Source: Nocardioides perillae
Lineage (GTDB): Bacteria; Actinomycetota; Actinomycetes; Propionibacteriales; Nocardioidaceae
Assembly (NCBI RefSeq): GCF_013409425.1
Contig: NZ_JACCAC010000001.1
Location: 2,604,001 to 2,668,000 of the forward strand
DNA: 64,000 bases
Direction: 5' to 3'
Below are positions 7,549 through 16,274 of the stretch, piece after piece; the stretch's first letter is position 1; each line of letters starts with the position of its first letter. The translations under genes were made by a program, and so were the position numbers. Under the pieces are notes generated by a model. The model was not told the DNA's origin. It worked only from the letters and a program-made list of their open reading frames with translations, and made no database searches.

Positions 7549-8205
7549 TCAGGTCGGCGTCCCCGTGCCGGATCCGGGGGCGGACCGGCCGAGGTCGCCG
7601 TGCCCCGCGAGGGCCTGCTGGCGCACGACCCAGACCCGCTGGACCACCGTCACCGTGCTGGCGACCGCGAGGGCCCACAGCGTCACCCACATCAGCACCG
7701 GTGCGTCGAAGATCGCGCCGAGGCCGGTCATCACCAGGATCGCGACCAACCGGTCGGCGCGCTCCGCGATGCCGACCTTGGCGGTGTAGCCCAGCCCCTC
7801 GGCACGGGCGCGGGCGTAGGAGGTGACCGACCCCATCACCAGGCACACCAGCGACAGCACGAGGTAGAGCGTGGAGTCGCCGGGGCCCGCGAAGTAGAGG
7901 GCGAGGCCCGCGAAGATCGCGCCGTCGCCGATGCGGTCGAGGGTGGAGTCGAGGAACGCACCGAACGGCGACGTGCGTCCGGTGAGGCGCGCCATGTGGC
8001 CGTCGACGAGGTCGCTGAAGACGAAGGCGGTGATCACCAGCACGCCGGTGAGCAGCATGCCCTGCGGGAAGAACACCAGGGCCCCCGCCGCGACGCCGGC
8101 GGTGCCCACGACGGTGACCGCGTCGGGGCTCACCCCGAGACGGATCAGCAGGTGGGCGACCGGGGAGACGACCCGGGTCCAGAAGGCGCGGAAGCGTTCG
8201 AGCAC
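7549..8205 (-). CDS. pgsA: CDP-alcohol phosphatidyltransferase, phosphatidylinositol-phosphate synthase
   Basis: This integral membrane enzyme probably condenses CDP-diacylglycerol with inositol 1-phosphate to give PIP, the precursor of phosphatidylinositol. The 218-residue protein has the CDP-alcohol signature as DLVDGHMAR followed by [10 protein letters not shown] (residues about 66-90), with all metal-binding aspartates present, and about six hydrophobic segments. The position next to a HIT protein gene and close to thrS matches the mycobacterial order thrS-HIT-pgsA1, which supports the PIP synthase call over phosphatidylglycerophosphate synthase. PatA and PimA genes, usually next downstream, are absent. 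A TAGCCT box sits 7 nt before the GTG start. Confidence 0.87.
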   Translation of the reverse strand: MLERFRAFWTRVVSPVAHLLIRLGVSPDAVTVVGTAGVAAGALVFFPQGMLLTGVLVITAFVFSDLVDGHMARLTGRTSPFGAFLDSTLDRIGDGAIFAGLALYFAGPGDSTLYLVLSLVCLVMGSVTSYARARAEGLGYTAKVGIAERADRLVAILVMTGLGAIFDAPVLMWVTLWALAVASTVTVVQRVWVVRQQALAGHGDLGRSAPGSGTGTPT

Positions 8206-8235
8206 GGCGGGGAGGCTACCGCCCCGCGGCGACGC

Positions 8236-8784
8236 TCAGGCGTCGCCCCACGCCCCGGCGAGCAGCGCGCGGGTGTCGCCCAGCAGCTCGGGCAGCGTCT
8301 TGGTGCGGCCGATGATCGGCATGAAGTTCTGGTCGCCCGGCCAGCGGGGCACGACGTGCTGGTGCAGGTGCGCCGCGATCCCGGCCCCGGCGACCGCGCC
8401 CTGGTTCATGCCGACGTTGAAGCCGGCCGCCCGCGACGCCGCCCGCACCGTGCGCATCGCGGTGCGCGTGAGGTCGGCGATCTCGGCCGCCTCCGCGTCG
8501 GTGGTCTCGGTGTAGTCGGCGACGTGGCGGTAGGGGCAGACCATGAGGTGGCCCGGGGAGTAGGGGTAGAGGTTGAGCACCACGAAGGCCAGCTCGCCGC
8601 GGTGCACGACCAGGCCCTCGTCGTCGGGCAGGCCGGGGACGCGGCAGAAGGGGCACGCGCCCGACGAGGCGTCGTCGGGCTTGTTCTCGCCGCGGATGTA
8701 GGCCATCCGGTGCGGGGTCCACAGCCGCTCGAGGTCGTCGGCCTCCCCCACGCCCTGCTGGCGCAGCGGCCCGTCGTCGCTCAC
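8236..8784 (-). CDS. HIT family protein (nucleotide hydrolase/phosphorylase)
   Basis: The 182-residue protein carries the histidine triad HLHQHVVPRW at residues 139-148, a metal-binding Cys pair in ACPFCRV (44, 47), and the HLMVCPYRHV strand typical of the mycobacterial Rv2613c-like Ap4A phosphorylase group. These cytosolic enzymes cleave dinucleoside polyphosphates or related nucleotides. The GTG start overlaps the stop codon of the upstream TetR gene (GTGA). The Cys-containing N-terminus and the location beside pgsA and near thrS favour the Ap4A phosphorylase subgroup, but the substrate is inferred. Confidence 0.88.
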   Translation of the reverse strand: MSDDGPLRQQGVGEADDLERLWTPHRMAYIRGENKPDDASSGACPFCRVPGLPDDEGLVVHRGELAFVVLNLYPYSPGHLMVCPYRHVADYTETTDAEAAEIADLTRTAMRTVRAASRAAGFNVGMNQGAVAGAGIAAHLHQHVVPRWPGDQNFMPIIGRTKTLPELLGDTRALLAGAWGDA

Positions 8785-9524
8785 GAGGCCGCCCCGGCAG
8801 CAGCGGCGAGCAGCTCCTCGACGGGCTGGCGGGCGTGCAGCTCGATGCCCAGGCCGCGGGCGTGGCCCTGCACCGTGAACCACACCGAGTGCGTGACCAG
8901 CTCGACGAGCCGGGGCGCGTCGGGCTCGCGCACCGGGCGCGCGATCCAGCGGCGCACGGCGCTGAAGACCGCGCCGACCAGCCCGAAGACGAGGGGGTCG
9001 AGCGCCGCCTGCTCGTCCTCGGCGAGGTCGAGGCCCAGGATGTCCACCGCGGTCGTGATGAGGCCCACGACCTGCTCGGCGATGCGGGCGAGGCCCTGCT
9101 CGAGCGGTCCGGGGCCGGCGCCGGTCGCGTCGCGCTCGGCCATCCGGTGCAGCGAGGGGTGCGCCACCGCCCACCCGACGTAGGTGGCGACGACGCGCTC
9201 GATGATCTGCGGGATCGTGCCGTCGAGGGTGATCGAGGGCAGCAGCTCGGCCCACAGCTGCTCGAGCACCGCCTCCTGCACGGCGCGGTCGAGGTCGGCG
9301 CGGTCGGCGAAGTGGCGGTAGACCACCGTGCGCGAGAGCCCCGCCTCCGCGGCGATCTGCTGCACGTGGACCTCGGCGCCGGGCTCGTGCGCCTCGATGA
9401 CCGCGACCGCGGCGTCGAGGATGCGCCGGCGGCGCTCCTGGTTGTGGCGGTCCCACCGGGCCTGCCGGCCGTCGGGCCGGGTGCCGGCCGGCGCCGGGGT
9501 GCCGGCGCGCGCGTCGTCGACCAC
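8781..9524 (-). CDS. TetR family transcriptional regulator
   Basis: The 247-residue protein has a helix-turn-helix at about residues 40-70 (VQQIAAEAGLSRTVVYRHFADR), the typical TetR DNA-binding fold, and an all-helical ligand-binding C-terminus. The start is taken at GTG 9524, behind AGGAGG. It is third in an apparent operon after the diiron oxygenase and FprB, and its stop overlaps the HIT start. The two palindromes upstream of the diiron oxygenase gene (12267-12313) are the natural candidate operators. It would then be an autoregulated repressor of its own operon. The effector is unknown. Confidence 0.88.
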   Translation of the reverse strand: MVDDARAGTPAPAGTRPDGRQARWDRHNQERRRRILDAAVAVIEAHEPGAEVHVQQIAAEAGLSRTVVYRHFADRADLDRAVQEAVLEQLWAELLPSITLDGTIPQIIERVVATYVGWAVAHPSLHRMAERDATGAGPGPLEQGLARIAEQVVGLITTAVDILGLDLAEDEQAALDPLVFGLVGAVFSAVRRWIARPVREPDAPRLVELVTHSVWFTVQGHARGLGIELHARQPVEELLAAAAGAAS

Positions 9525-9544
9525 GCCGCCGTCACCTCCTCGCC

Positions 9545-11263
9545 TCAGCGGGCGACCACCGCCGCCACGTCGTCCTCGCGACGCGAAGCGTACCTGCCGA
9601 GCCGGGCCCGGCCCCGCCGCGCCGGACGCGCCGGACGCGCGGTGGCCGCGATCGCGTGCAGCTCGGCGAGGTCGGTGACCTTGACCCGAGGGCGGCCCTG
9701 AGCGGCACCCCGCCGCCGCTCCTCGGCGTCGACGGCGCGCCACCCGGCCAGGTCGACCACCGCGGTGCCGCGCGCTCGCAGCAGCGCCGCGAGCCCGCCG
9801 CCGCCCGCAGCACCTGCCCCGGCGGCGGGCCGCTGCAGCAGCCCGGCGTCGAGGTCGTCGAGCAGCGAGGCGACGGTCTCCTGGGCGCACGACTTGTTGG
9901 TGCCGATGAAGCCGCTCGGGCCGCGCTTGGCCCAGCCCGCGACGTACTGCCCCGGGCGCACGCGGCCGCGCTCGTGCGGCACGGTGCCGGTCGCCTCGTC
10001 GAAGGGCAGCCCGGCGACCGGGCGCCCGCGGTAGCCGACCGAGCGCACGACGAGCCCGGTCTCGAGCACCTCCGTCGCGCCGGTCGGCTCAGCACGCGCC
10101 ACGCCGTCGGGCCTGACGACCAGGCGGGTCCGCTCCACCTCGAGCCCGCGCACGCGGTCCTCGCCCAGGACCCGCACGGGCTGCGCGCAGAAGCGGAGCA
10201 CGACGGTGGGCAGCGTCGGGTCGAGCGGCCGCGCGGCGAGCTCGCGCAGCACCCGGGCGCGCGGGTCGTCGCCGGTGGGCAGGTCGGGGGCGTCGACGAC
10301 GACGTCGACGCCCCGCAGCCCGGCCAGGCCGATCAGCTCCGGGGTCGTGAAGGCCGCCTGCGCAGGTTCACGCCGCCCGAGCACGACGACCTCGCGGACG
10401 GCACTGCCGCGCAGCGCGGCCAGCGCGGGGTCGCCGACGTCGGTGAGCGCGAGGTCGTCGGGGTCGGCGGTCAGCACCCGGGCGACGTCGAGCGCGACGT
10501 TGCCGTTGCCCACGACGACCGCCCGTGCGTGGTCGAGCGGCACGTCGAGGCCCTGGTGGTCGGGGTGGCCGTTGTACCACCCCACCAGCGCCGTGGCCGC
10601 CAGCGAGCCGGGCAGGTCCTCGCCCGGCACGCCCAGCCGGCGGTCCGCGGACGCGCCTGTGCAGGTGACGACCGCGTCGTAGTGCGCAGCCAGCTCCTCC
10701 GGCGCCACGTCGCGACCCACCTCGACCCCGAGCAGGTAGTCGAACCCCGGCTGCGACTCGACCGACGCGAAGAGCCCGGCGGCGCCCTTGGTGTGCTGGT
10801 GGTCGGGGGCGACGCCGGCCCGCACCAGGCCGTAGGGCGTGGGGAGGCGGTCGAGCACGTCGACGCGCACCTCGGGGTGGCGCAGCAGGTCGTCCGCGAC
10901 GTACATCCCGGCGGGGCCGGCCCCGACCACCGCGACCCGCACCGGTCGGGGCTCCCGGAGCCGGCGCTGCGGGGGCACGGGCGCCAGCGGCGCACGGTCG
11001 GCGTGCGGGAAGGCGTCGTAGTAGGCCGCATTGAGGTCGGCGAAGGGCCGCTGGGCCTCGCTCAGGGCGGTGTCGGGCACGACGGCGCCGACCGGGCAGG
11101 CCGTGGTGCAGGCCCCGCAGCCCACGCACGAGCGCGGGTCGACGTAGAGCATCTCGGCCTCGGCGAAACCCGGCTCACCAGGGGCCGGGTGGATGCAGTT
11201 GACCGGGCAGGCGACGACGCACGAGGCGTCGGCACAGCACGACTGCGTGACGACGTAGGGCAC
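9545..11263 (-). CDS. fprB: Ferredoxin-fused ferredoxin-NADP reductase, FprB type
   Basis: This 572-residue flavoprotein moves electrons between NADPH and an iron-sulfur centre. Residues 1-57 form a bacterial ferredoxin domain with cysteines at 9/10, 15, 19, 23 and the CVGCGACTTACP cluster at 46-57. The reductase domain starts with the FAD site VAVVGAGPAGMYVAD near residue 110, followed by TPYGLVRAGVAPDH and the NADP-binding VVVGNGNVALDVAR. This matches mycobacterial FprB (ferredoxin plus adrenodoxin-reductase-like domain). It begins 12 bp after the diiron oxygenase stop, so it is the likely electron donor, directly or through a ferredoxin, for that enzyme. Confidence 0.93.
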   Translation of the reverse strand: MPYVVTQSCCADASCVVACPVNCIHPAPGEPGFAEAEMLYVDPRSCVGCGACTTACPVGAVVPDTALSEAQRPFADLNAAYYDAFPHADRAPLAPVPPQRRLREPRPVRVAVVGAGPAGMYVADDLLRHPEVRVDVLDRLPTPYGLVRAGVAPDHQHTKGAAGLFASVESQPGFDYLLGVEVGRDVAPEELAAHYDAVVTCTGASADRRLGVPGEDLPGSLAATALVGWYNGHPDHQGLDVPLDHARAVVVGNGNVALDVARVLTADPDDLALTDVGDPALAALRGSAVREVVVLGRREPAQAAFTTPELIGLAGLRGVDVVVDAPDLPTGDDPRARVLRELAARPLDPTLPTVVLRFCAQPVRVLGEDRVRGLEVERTRLVVRPDGVARAEPTGATEVLETGLVVRSVGYRGRPVAGLPFDEATGTVPHERGRVRPGQYVAGWAKRGPSGFIGTNKSCAQETVASLLDDLDAGLLQRPAAGAGAAGGGGLAALLRARGTAVVDLAGWRAVDAEERRRGAAQGRPRVKVTDLAELHAIAATARPARPARRGRARLGRYASRREDDVAAVVAR

Positions 11264-11275
11264 GCCCGTCGCCGT

Positions 11276-12253
11276 TCAGGCGGCCGACGCGGACGCCGAC
11301 GCCGGCTCGCTGCGGAAGCGCGACGGTCGACCGTCGATGCCCATGAGCCGCCACACCCGGCGCGCCGTCGGCGTCATCAGCCCGCACTCCTCCGCCAGCA
11401 TCCGCACGTCGCCGAAGAGGTCGCGCAGGAAGCGGCGCGACTCCGCCCGCGACCACCACACCTCGCGCGCCACCGACCGCGGGATGCCGAGGTCGCGGCG
11501 CGCCCGGCGGCTGGGGCGCAGGATCTCGTCGCAGAGCCACCGCATGATGACCGGCGTCGCGAGGGCCAGGACCGTGCGCTGCGTCCGGCTCAGCTTGGGC
11601 GCCTGGTGCTGCAGGTACTGGTGGGCGAAGCCGATGTGGCGGGCCTCCTCCGCGACGTGGATCTGCATGATCCGCCGCAGCAGCGGGTGCATGTCCTCAC
11701 CCGCGCGCAGCACGGCCTTCTGCACGTGGTCGATCGGCTCCTCGCCGGCCAGCACCCCGACGAAGAAGCCGAAGGGCACCCAGCGCGCGGCGAGCGGGAG
11801 GAACGGCGCGAGGGTGCGGAAGAGGAGGCTGCCGCCCGAGACCGGCTGGCCGGAGCGGTTCACGAACTCCTGGAACATCTGGGTGTGGTGGCACTCCTCG
11901 GTCGCCTCGTGGGTGGCGTAGCGGAACTCCGGGGAGCCGTTGGGCAGGCCGAAGGAGAAGTTCATGAGGCCGCTGATGAGGATCTGCTCGAACTGCAGGC
12001 CCACCTTGGTCACGTTGGCCTGGCGGTAGAGGCCGATCTCGACCTGGCGCTCCAGCGGGAGCGAGCGGTACCACGGGTGGGCGCCGAGCACGTCGCCCTC
12101 CGGCAGCACCCAGCGCGGGTCGCGCGGGTCGACGGCGAAGTCGGGGTGGTCCCAGTCGATGTCGAGGAAGGCGTCGAAGTGCTGGTGGACCGAGGCCTCC
12201 GAGAGCGTGCGGAGGGTCTGCTCGTACGTCGTGGGGCTCGTCGTCGCGGTCAT
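11276..12253 (-). CDS. AurF-like diiron oxygenase
   Basis: The 325-residue protein is a predicted non-haem diiron enzyme of the AurF (p-aminobenzoate N-oxygenase) family. Ligand motifs are visible as E89 in QFEQIL, E120-C-H-H123 in ATEECHH, and E203-A-R-H206 in HVAEEARHIGF, the ferritin-like E/ExxH pattern. Members oxidise amines or other small molecules and need two external electrons, which fits the FprB gene 12 bp downstream. The substrate cannot be read from the sequence; no other biosynthetic genes are adjacent. Expression is probably controlled by the TetR encoded two genes downstream through the palindromes at 12267-12313. Confidence 0.86.
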   Translation of the reverse strand: MTATTSPTTYEQTLRTLSEASVHQHFDAFLDIDWDHPDFAVDPRDPRWVLPEGDVLGAHPWYRSLPLERQVEIGLYRQANVTKVGLQFEQILISGLMNFSFGLPNGSPEFRYATHEATEECHHTQMFQEFVNRSGQPVSGGSLLFRTLAPFLPLAARWVPFGFFVGVLAGEEPIDHVQKAVLRAGEDMHPLLRRIMQIHVAEEARHIGFAHQYLQHQAPKLSRTQRTVLALATPVIMRWLCDEILRPSRRARRDLGIPRSVAREVWWSRAESRRFLRDLFGDVRMLAEECGLMTPTARRVWRLMGIDGRPSRFRSEPASASASAA

Positions 12254-12260
12254 GGCGCGA

Positions 12261-12289
12261 GGTTAGTGCGACACCATGTCGCATATCAA
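12261..12289 (-). promoter_or_regulatory. Promoter with embedded operator of the diiron oxygenase operon
   Basis: On the minus strand, TTGATA (12289-12284) and CTAACC (12266-12261) are 17 bp apart. The spacer is exactly the palindrome TGCGACA-N3-TGTCGCA (12267-12283). CTAACC is a poor -10 match, but the -35 match and spacing are good. The start codon follows 7 bp after the -10, with no Shine-Dalgarno, so the message would be leaderless. A repressor on this site would block RNA polymerase directly. Confidence 0.65.
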
Positions 12290-12296
12290 GGGTTTC

Positions 12297-12313
12297 CGCG
12301 ACACCGTGTCGCG
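12297..12313. promoter_or_regulatory. Second operator palindrome
   Basis: CGCGACAC-C-GTGTCGCG is a perfect 8-bp inverted repeat sharing the GCGACACC-TGTCGC core with the palindrome at 12267-12283. The two centres are 30 bp apart, about three helical turns, which suits two dimers on one face of the DNA. Confidence 0.7.
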
Positions 12314-12341
12314 ACAACCCGTCGGAGCCCGGTCGGTGGGC

Positions 12342-13316
12342 TCAGAAGTCGTGGAACCACCCCGCCACGTCGTCCTCGGCGCCGGGGCAGGTCACGTTGC
12401 GGTCGCGGTCGGCCTCCAGCCACTGCCCCATCGCGCCCGGTCCACCGCCGATCGACCAGTCCTCACCGCACCGCGACAGCGCCTCGGCACGCGACGTCTC
12501 CCCCGCCGCCCGCCACTCCGGCACGCCGAGCGCGAGGTCGCCGACGACCGCCTCCCACAGCGCGGGCGTGGAGTAGACGCCGACGGCGAAGCCGTGGTCG
12601 CGGTAGCCGCGCACGATCCCCTCGACGACCGCCGCGTTGGCCCCCGGGTCGGCCGACCACTCCCAGTCGCGCACGGGCTCGACGTCGACCCACACCAGCG
12701 GCACCGGGAGCCCCGCCTCGCGCAGCTGCGCGAGGTTGAACAGGGCCTGCTGGTAGCCGACGTTGCGCAGGTCGTCGTGCTCGTCGCCCCCGAAGGGTCC
12801 CTCCTCGGCGTACGCCGCGCGCGTGCGGTCGTCGGGGAAGCTCGCGACGGCGTAGGCACCGGCCAGCAGCCCGCGCTCGCGCACCCAGGCGACCTGGTCG
12901 GCCAGGCAGGGGTTGGGGAAGAACGCGGGTCCGTTGGTCAGGCCGACGACGACGAACCGAGCGCTCGGCAACGGCATGGGCAGCCCCAGCGTCCGGCGCT
13001 CGGGGATGCCGCTCCCCCGCGGGCACTGCGGCCAGCTCACGTCGCCGCCCTCGAGCGGGCCGACGACGCGCGGTGCCACCTGTCCCGCCGCGCGCTCGGC
13101 CTCGCGGGCCAGCGCCGCCATCGCGGCCTGCTGCTCGAGGTCCTGGGGCAGCCGCGGCTCCGAGGTGGGTCCTGCGGTCGGAGCGGAGGCAGGCGGGGCG
13201 GTGGGCGTGGGCGCAGCCGTCGGCGCGGACGCACCACCGCAGCCGGCGAGCAGGCCCGCGCCGAGCAGCGCCGCGACGACGAGCCGACGCAGCGGCCGAC
13301 GGCGCCGGGCTCCCAC
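12342..13316 (-). CDS. Lipoprotein with glycoside-hydrolase-like (DUF1906-type) domain
   Basis: The 324-residue product has a basic start, a hydrophobic helix and a lipobox LLAGC with Cys26, so it is a predicted lipoprotein. A Pro/Thr/Ala-rich linker follows (about residues 30-60). The C-terminal domain has DVSWPQCP, a GLTNG strand, GAYAVASFP, PLVWVDVEPV and VGVYSTPALWE, the TIM-barrel pattern of GH25/DUF1906-like proteins. Some members hydrolyse peptidoglycan, but most of this subgroup is uncharacterised. The GTG start is 11 bp after the thrS stop, so it is probably cotranscribed with thrS. A cell-wall role is inferred. Confidence 0.72.
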   Translation of the reverse strand: MGARRRRPLRRLVVAALLGAGLLAGCGGASAPTAAPTPTAPPASAPTAGPTSEPRLPQDLEQQAAMAALAREAERAAGQVAPRVVGPLEGGDVSWPQCPRGSGIPERRTLGLPMPLPSARFVVVGLTNGPAFFPNPCLADQVAWVRERGLLAGAYAVASFPDDRTRAAYAEEGPFGGDEHDDLRNVGYQQALFNLAQLREAGLPVPLVWVDVEPVRDWEWSADPGANAAVVEGIVRGYRDHGFAVGVYSTPALWEAVVGDLALGVPEWRAAGETSRAEALSRCGEDWSIGGGPGAMGQWLEADRDRNVTCPGAEDDVAGWFHDF

Positions 13317-13327
13317 CAGCGGACCCG

Positions 13328-15334
13328 TCAGACCTGCTCGCGCGAGGCGATGGCCGCCCGGACCCGCTCGACGGCCTCCTCGACCGGGACGCCGTTGTCC
13401 TGGCGGCCGTCGCGGTAGCGGAAGGAGACCGCGCCCTTCTCGACGTCGTCGTCGCCGGCGATCATCATGAACGGCACCTTCTGCAGCTGCGCGTTGCGGA
13501 TCTTCTTCTGCATCCGGTCCGAGGAGTCGTCGACCTCGACCCGCAGGCCCTGCGCGCGCATCCGCTTCGCGACGTCCCACAGGTAGTCCTCGTGCCGCTC
13601 CGCGATCGGGATCGCCTGCACCTGCACGGGCGCGAGCCACGGGGGGAAGGCGCCGGCGTAGTGCTCGACGAGCACGCCCACGAAGCGCTCGATGGAGCCG
13701 AACTTGGCCGAGTGGATCATCACCGGCTGCTGCCGGCTGCCGTCGGCCGCGACGTACTCCAGGCCGAAGCGGTCTGCCGAGGGCTGGTTGAAGTCGTACT
13801 GGATGGTCGACATCTGCCAGGTGCGGCCGATGGCGTCGCGCGCCTGCACCGAGATCTTCGGGCCGTAGTAGGCCGCGCCGCCGGGGTCGGGGACCAGCTC
13901 GAGCCCGGAGTCGGTGGCCACCTTCGCCAGCACCGCGGTGGCCATCTCCCAGTCCTCGTCAGAGCCGATGAACTTGTCGGGCTTGGAGTCGTCGCGCGTG
14001 GACAGCTCCAGGTAGAAGTCGTCGAGACCGAAGTCGCGGAAGAGGCCGAGGCAGAAGTCGAGCAGGTGCTGGATCTCTCCGGGTGCCTGCTCCGGGGTGA
14101 CGTAGGAGTGCGAGTCGTCCTGGGCGAAGCCGCGCACGCGCGTGAGGCCGTGGACCACGCCGGACTTCTCGTGGCGGTAGACCGAGCCGAACTCGAACAG
14201 CCGCAGCGGCAGCTCGCGGTAGGAGCGCTGGCGCGAGCGGAAGATCAGGTTGTGCATGGGGCAGTTCATCGCCTTGAGGCGGTAGTCCATGCCGTCGACG
14301 TCGAGGGCCGGGAACATCCCCTCGCCGTAGTAGGGCAGGTGCCCGGAGGTGTAGAAGAGCCCCTCCTTGGCGATGTGGGGCGTGCCGACGTACTCGAAGC
14401 CTTCCTCGATGTGGCGCTGGCGGACGTAGTCCTCCATCACCCGCTTGATCACGCCGCCCTTGGGGTGGAAGACCGGCAGGCCCGAGCCGATCTCGTCGGG
14501 GAAGGAGAAGAGGTCCAGGTCGCGGCCCAGCTTGCGGTGGTCGCGGCGCTCTGCCTCCTCGAGGCGGTGCAGGTGCGCCTCGAGTGCCTCCTTCGACTCC
14601 CACGCGGTGCCGTAGATGCGCTGGAGCTGCTTGTTCTTCTCGTCGCCGCGCCAGTACGCCGCAGCGGAGCGCATGAGCTTGAAGGCCGGGATGCGCTTCG
14701 TGGTCGGCAGGTGCGGACCACGGCACAGGTCGGACCAGGCGACGTCGCCGCCCCGACGCACGTTGTCGTAGATGGTCAGCTCGCCCGCGCCGACCTCGAC
14801 GGCGGCGCCCTCGGCCGCGTCGTCGGACCTGCCCGACCCCTTGAGGCCGATCAGCTCGACCTTGTAGGGCTCGTGGGCCAGCTCGGAGAGCGCGTCGGCG
14901 TCGGTGGTGACCCGGCGGGAGAAGCGCTGGCCCTCCTTGACGATCTTGCGCATGCGGGTCTCGATCTTCTCGAGGTCCTCCGGCACGAACGGGGTCTCGA
15001 CGTCGAAGTCGTAGTAGAAGCCGTCGACGACCGGCGGGCCGATGCCCAGCTTGGCCTCGGGGAAGAGGTCCTGCACCGCCTGCGCCATGACGTGCGCGGT
15101 GGAGTGGCGCAGGATGTCGCGGCCGTCGGCGCTGTCGATGGCGACCGACTCGACGACGTCGCCGTCGGCGAGCTCGTGGGCGAGGTCGCGCAGCGCCGAC
15201 TCGCCGTCGCGGGTGACGCGCGCGGCGATGACCTCGGGGTCGTCGGCGAAGAGCTCCCACGCCTTCGTGCCCGTCGTGACGGTCCGCTCCTCGCGCGCGT
15301 CGGCGTGGACTCGGACGACGGACAGGTCGGGCAC
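13328..15334 (-). CDS. thrS: Threonyl-tRNA synthetase
   Basis: ThrRS charges tRNA-Thr and edits mis-charged serine. The 668-residue protein has a short TGS-like N-terminus, the editing-domain motif HSTAHVMAQ near residue 80, class II motif 2 elements ([10 protein letters not shown] with a zinc-binding Cys, and [13 protein letters not shown]), a motif 3 region, and a C-terminal anticodon domain starting around [15 protein letters not shown] 15334 is chosen because GAGGAG lies seven bases upstream and the frame before it is not synthetase-like. The location in the thrS-HIT-pgsA neighbourhood is conserved in Actinobacteria. No T-box leader is visible in the 124 bp upstream. Confidence 0.97.
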   Translation of the reverse strand: MPDLSVVRVHADAREERTVTTGTKAWELFADDPEVIAARVTRDGESALRDLAHELADGDVVESVAIDSADGRDILRHSTAHVMAQAVQDLFPEAKLGIGPPVVDGFYYDFDVETPFVPEDLEKIETRMRKIVKEGQRFSRRVTTDADALSELAHEPYKVELIGLKGSGRSDDAAEGAAVEVGAGELTIYDNVRRGGDVAWSDLCRGPHLPTTKRIPAFKLMRSAAAYWRGDEKNKQLQRIYGTAWESKEALEAHLHRLEEAERRDHRKLGRDLDLFSFPDEIGSGLPVFHPKGGVIKRVMEDYVRQRHIEEGFEYVGTPHIAKEGLFYTSGHLPYYGEGMFPALDVDGMDYRLKAMNCPMHNLIFRSRQRSYRELPLRLFEFGSVYRHEKSGVVHGLTRVRGFAQDDSHSYVTPEQAPGEIQHLLDFCLGLFRDFGLDDFYLELSTRDDSKPDKFIGSDEDWEMATAVLAKVATDSGLELVPDPGGAAYYGPKISVQARDAIGRTWQMSTIQYDFNQPSADRFGLEYVAADGSRQQPVMIHSAKFGSIERFVGVLVEHYAGAFPPWLAPVQVQAIPIAERHEDYLWDVAKRMRAQGLRVEVDDSSDRMQKKIRNAQLQKVPFMMIAGDDDVEKGAVSFRYRDGRQDNGVPVEEAVERVRAAIASREQV

Positions 15335-15457
15335 GACCGGCTCCTCTGCAGCTCGGGTGGGCCCGCGCGGTGCGCCCGGGCCGGACCCGGCGATGGTAGC
15401 GACCGGCAGGCCCGCCGCTCTCCCCGGTTCGCGGGGGCGACGGGCCGGAGGACGCAC

Positions 15458-15485
15458 GAGGCCGGCCCCAGGAGGGACCGGCCTC
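15458..15485 (-). terminator. Hairpin terminator after tRNA-Val(CAC)
   Basis: GAGGCCGG and CCGGCCTC form an 8-bp GC stem about 12 bp past the tRNA 3' end and upstream of thrS. It would separate tRNA and thrS transcription. Confidence 0.65.
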
Positions 15486-15497
15486 GGCAGTGCTGGG

Positions 15498-15569
15498 TGG
15501 GCGATACTGGGTTCGAACCAGTGACCTCTTCGGTGTGAACGAAGCGCGCTACCACTGCGCCAATCGCCC
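15498..15569 (-). tRNA. tRNA-Val (anticodon CAC)
   Basis: The minus strand folds into a 72-nt cloverleaf: acceptor GGGCGAT/ATCGCCC, D-arm GCGC-AGTGGTA-GCGC, anticodon stem CTTCG/CGAAG with loop TTCACAC, and T-arm GGTTCGAACC. The anticodon CAC reads GTG. CCA is not encoded after the discriminator A. A paralogue with anticodon GAC is at 17420, with an almost identical body. Confidence 0.97.
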
Positions 15570-15835
15570 GCTGCGCGATGAACCGTAGCGCACACCCGCC
15601 GGGCTGCTCGAATCGGCCTCCTCGCACCGCCGGACGGGGTGCGCTCCCCCGTCCGGACGACCCGCCGGGACCTTGGGCCCGCGCCGACCCGGGCAGCGGG
15701 TCCTGACTTCTGCAAGGAAGGGCTGCGAAACGCCGAATCACCTGGATCTGCGCGATCGCAGGACGGAAGGTGTGGTCACACCCCAGCGGAGCCCGAGCCA
15801 GGAGCGGCACCGCCGAGCGACCCGAGGAGGTCACC

Positions 15836-16258
15836 ATGACCGCAGCCGCCCACGGCACCGTCCACGCCGACATCGCGATGCACTCGGTCGACGCCCTCGG
15901 CACGCTCCACCGCCTCGACGCCGGTTTCGACTACGACCCGGCCGACCCGTTCGCGATCACGGTCACCTTCCGCACCGCCTACGGCGACGTCGCGTGGACC
16001 TTCGCCCGGGACCTGCTGCTCGAGGGCATCGACACCCCCGCCGGCGACGGCGACGTGCACGTGTGGCCCTCCGACGACGAGGACGGCCGCCCGGTCGTCG
16101 TCATCGAGCTCGAGTCCGACGACGGCCAGCTGCTGGCCCAGGCCCCGCGCTGGGCCGTGCGCCGCTTCGCCGCGCGCACGCTGCGCTCCGTGCCGGCCGG
16201 CACGGAGAGCGCGCTGCTCGACCTCGACGCCGTGCTGGACGCGCTGCTCGCCAGCTGA
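15836..16258 (+). CDS. SsgA/SsgB-like cell division regulator
   Basis: The 140-residue protein matches the SsgA-like family, small cytosolic actinobacterial proteins that guide FtsZ placement and septum formation. Visible family features are the FRTAYGDVAWTFARDLL strand-helix near residue 50 and a WPSDDEDG stretch, followed by an acidic-basic C-terminus. SsgA-like proteins are not confined to sporulating genera, so a role in ordinary division is plausible. The ATG is preceded by GAGGAGG. It stands alone between the tRNA-Val gene and a convergent aminotransferase gene. Confidence 0.85.
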   Translation: MTAAAHGTVHADIAMHSVDALGTLHRLDAGFDYDPADPFAITVTFRTAYGDVAWTFARDLLLEGIDTPAGDGDVHVWPSDDEDGRPVVVIELESDDGQLLAQAPRWAVRRFAARTLRSVPAGTESALLDLDAVLDALLAS

Positions 16259-16274
16259 GCCGACCCGAGGCGGC

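Noticed and set aside
9656..12739. Long open frame opposite fprB and the diiron oxygenase
   Set aside because: Composition is a GC shadow, while the opposite strand has intact ferredoxin, FAD and diiron motifs.
15335..15457. T-box riboswitch upstream of thrS
   Set aside because: No T-box consensus or specifier stem is visible in this short region, and T-boxes in Actinobacteria are mainly linked to ileS.
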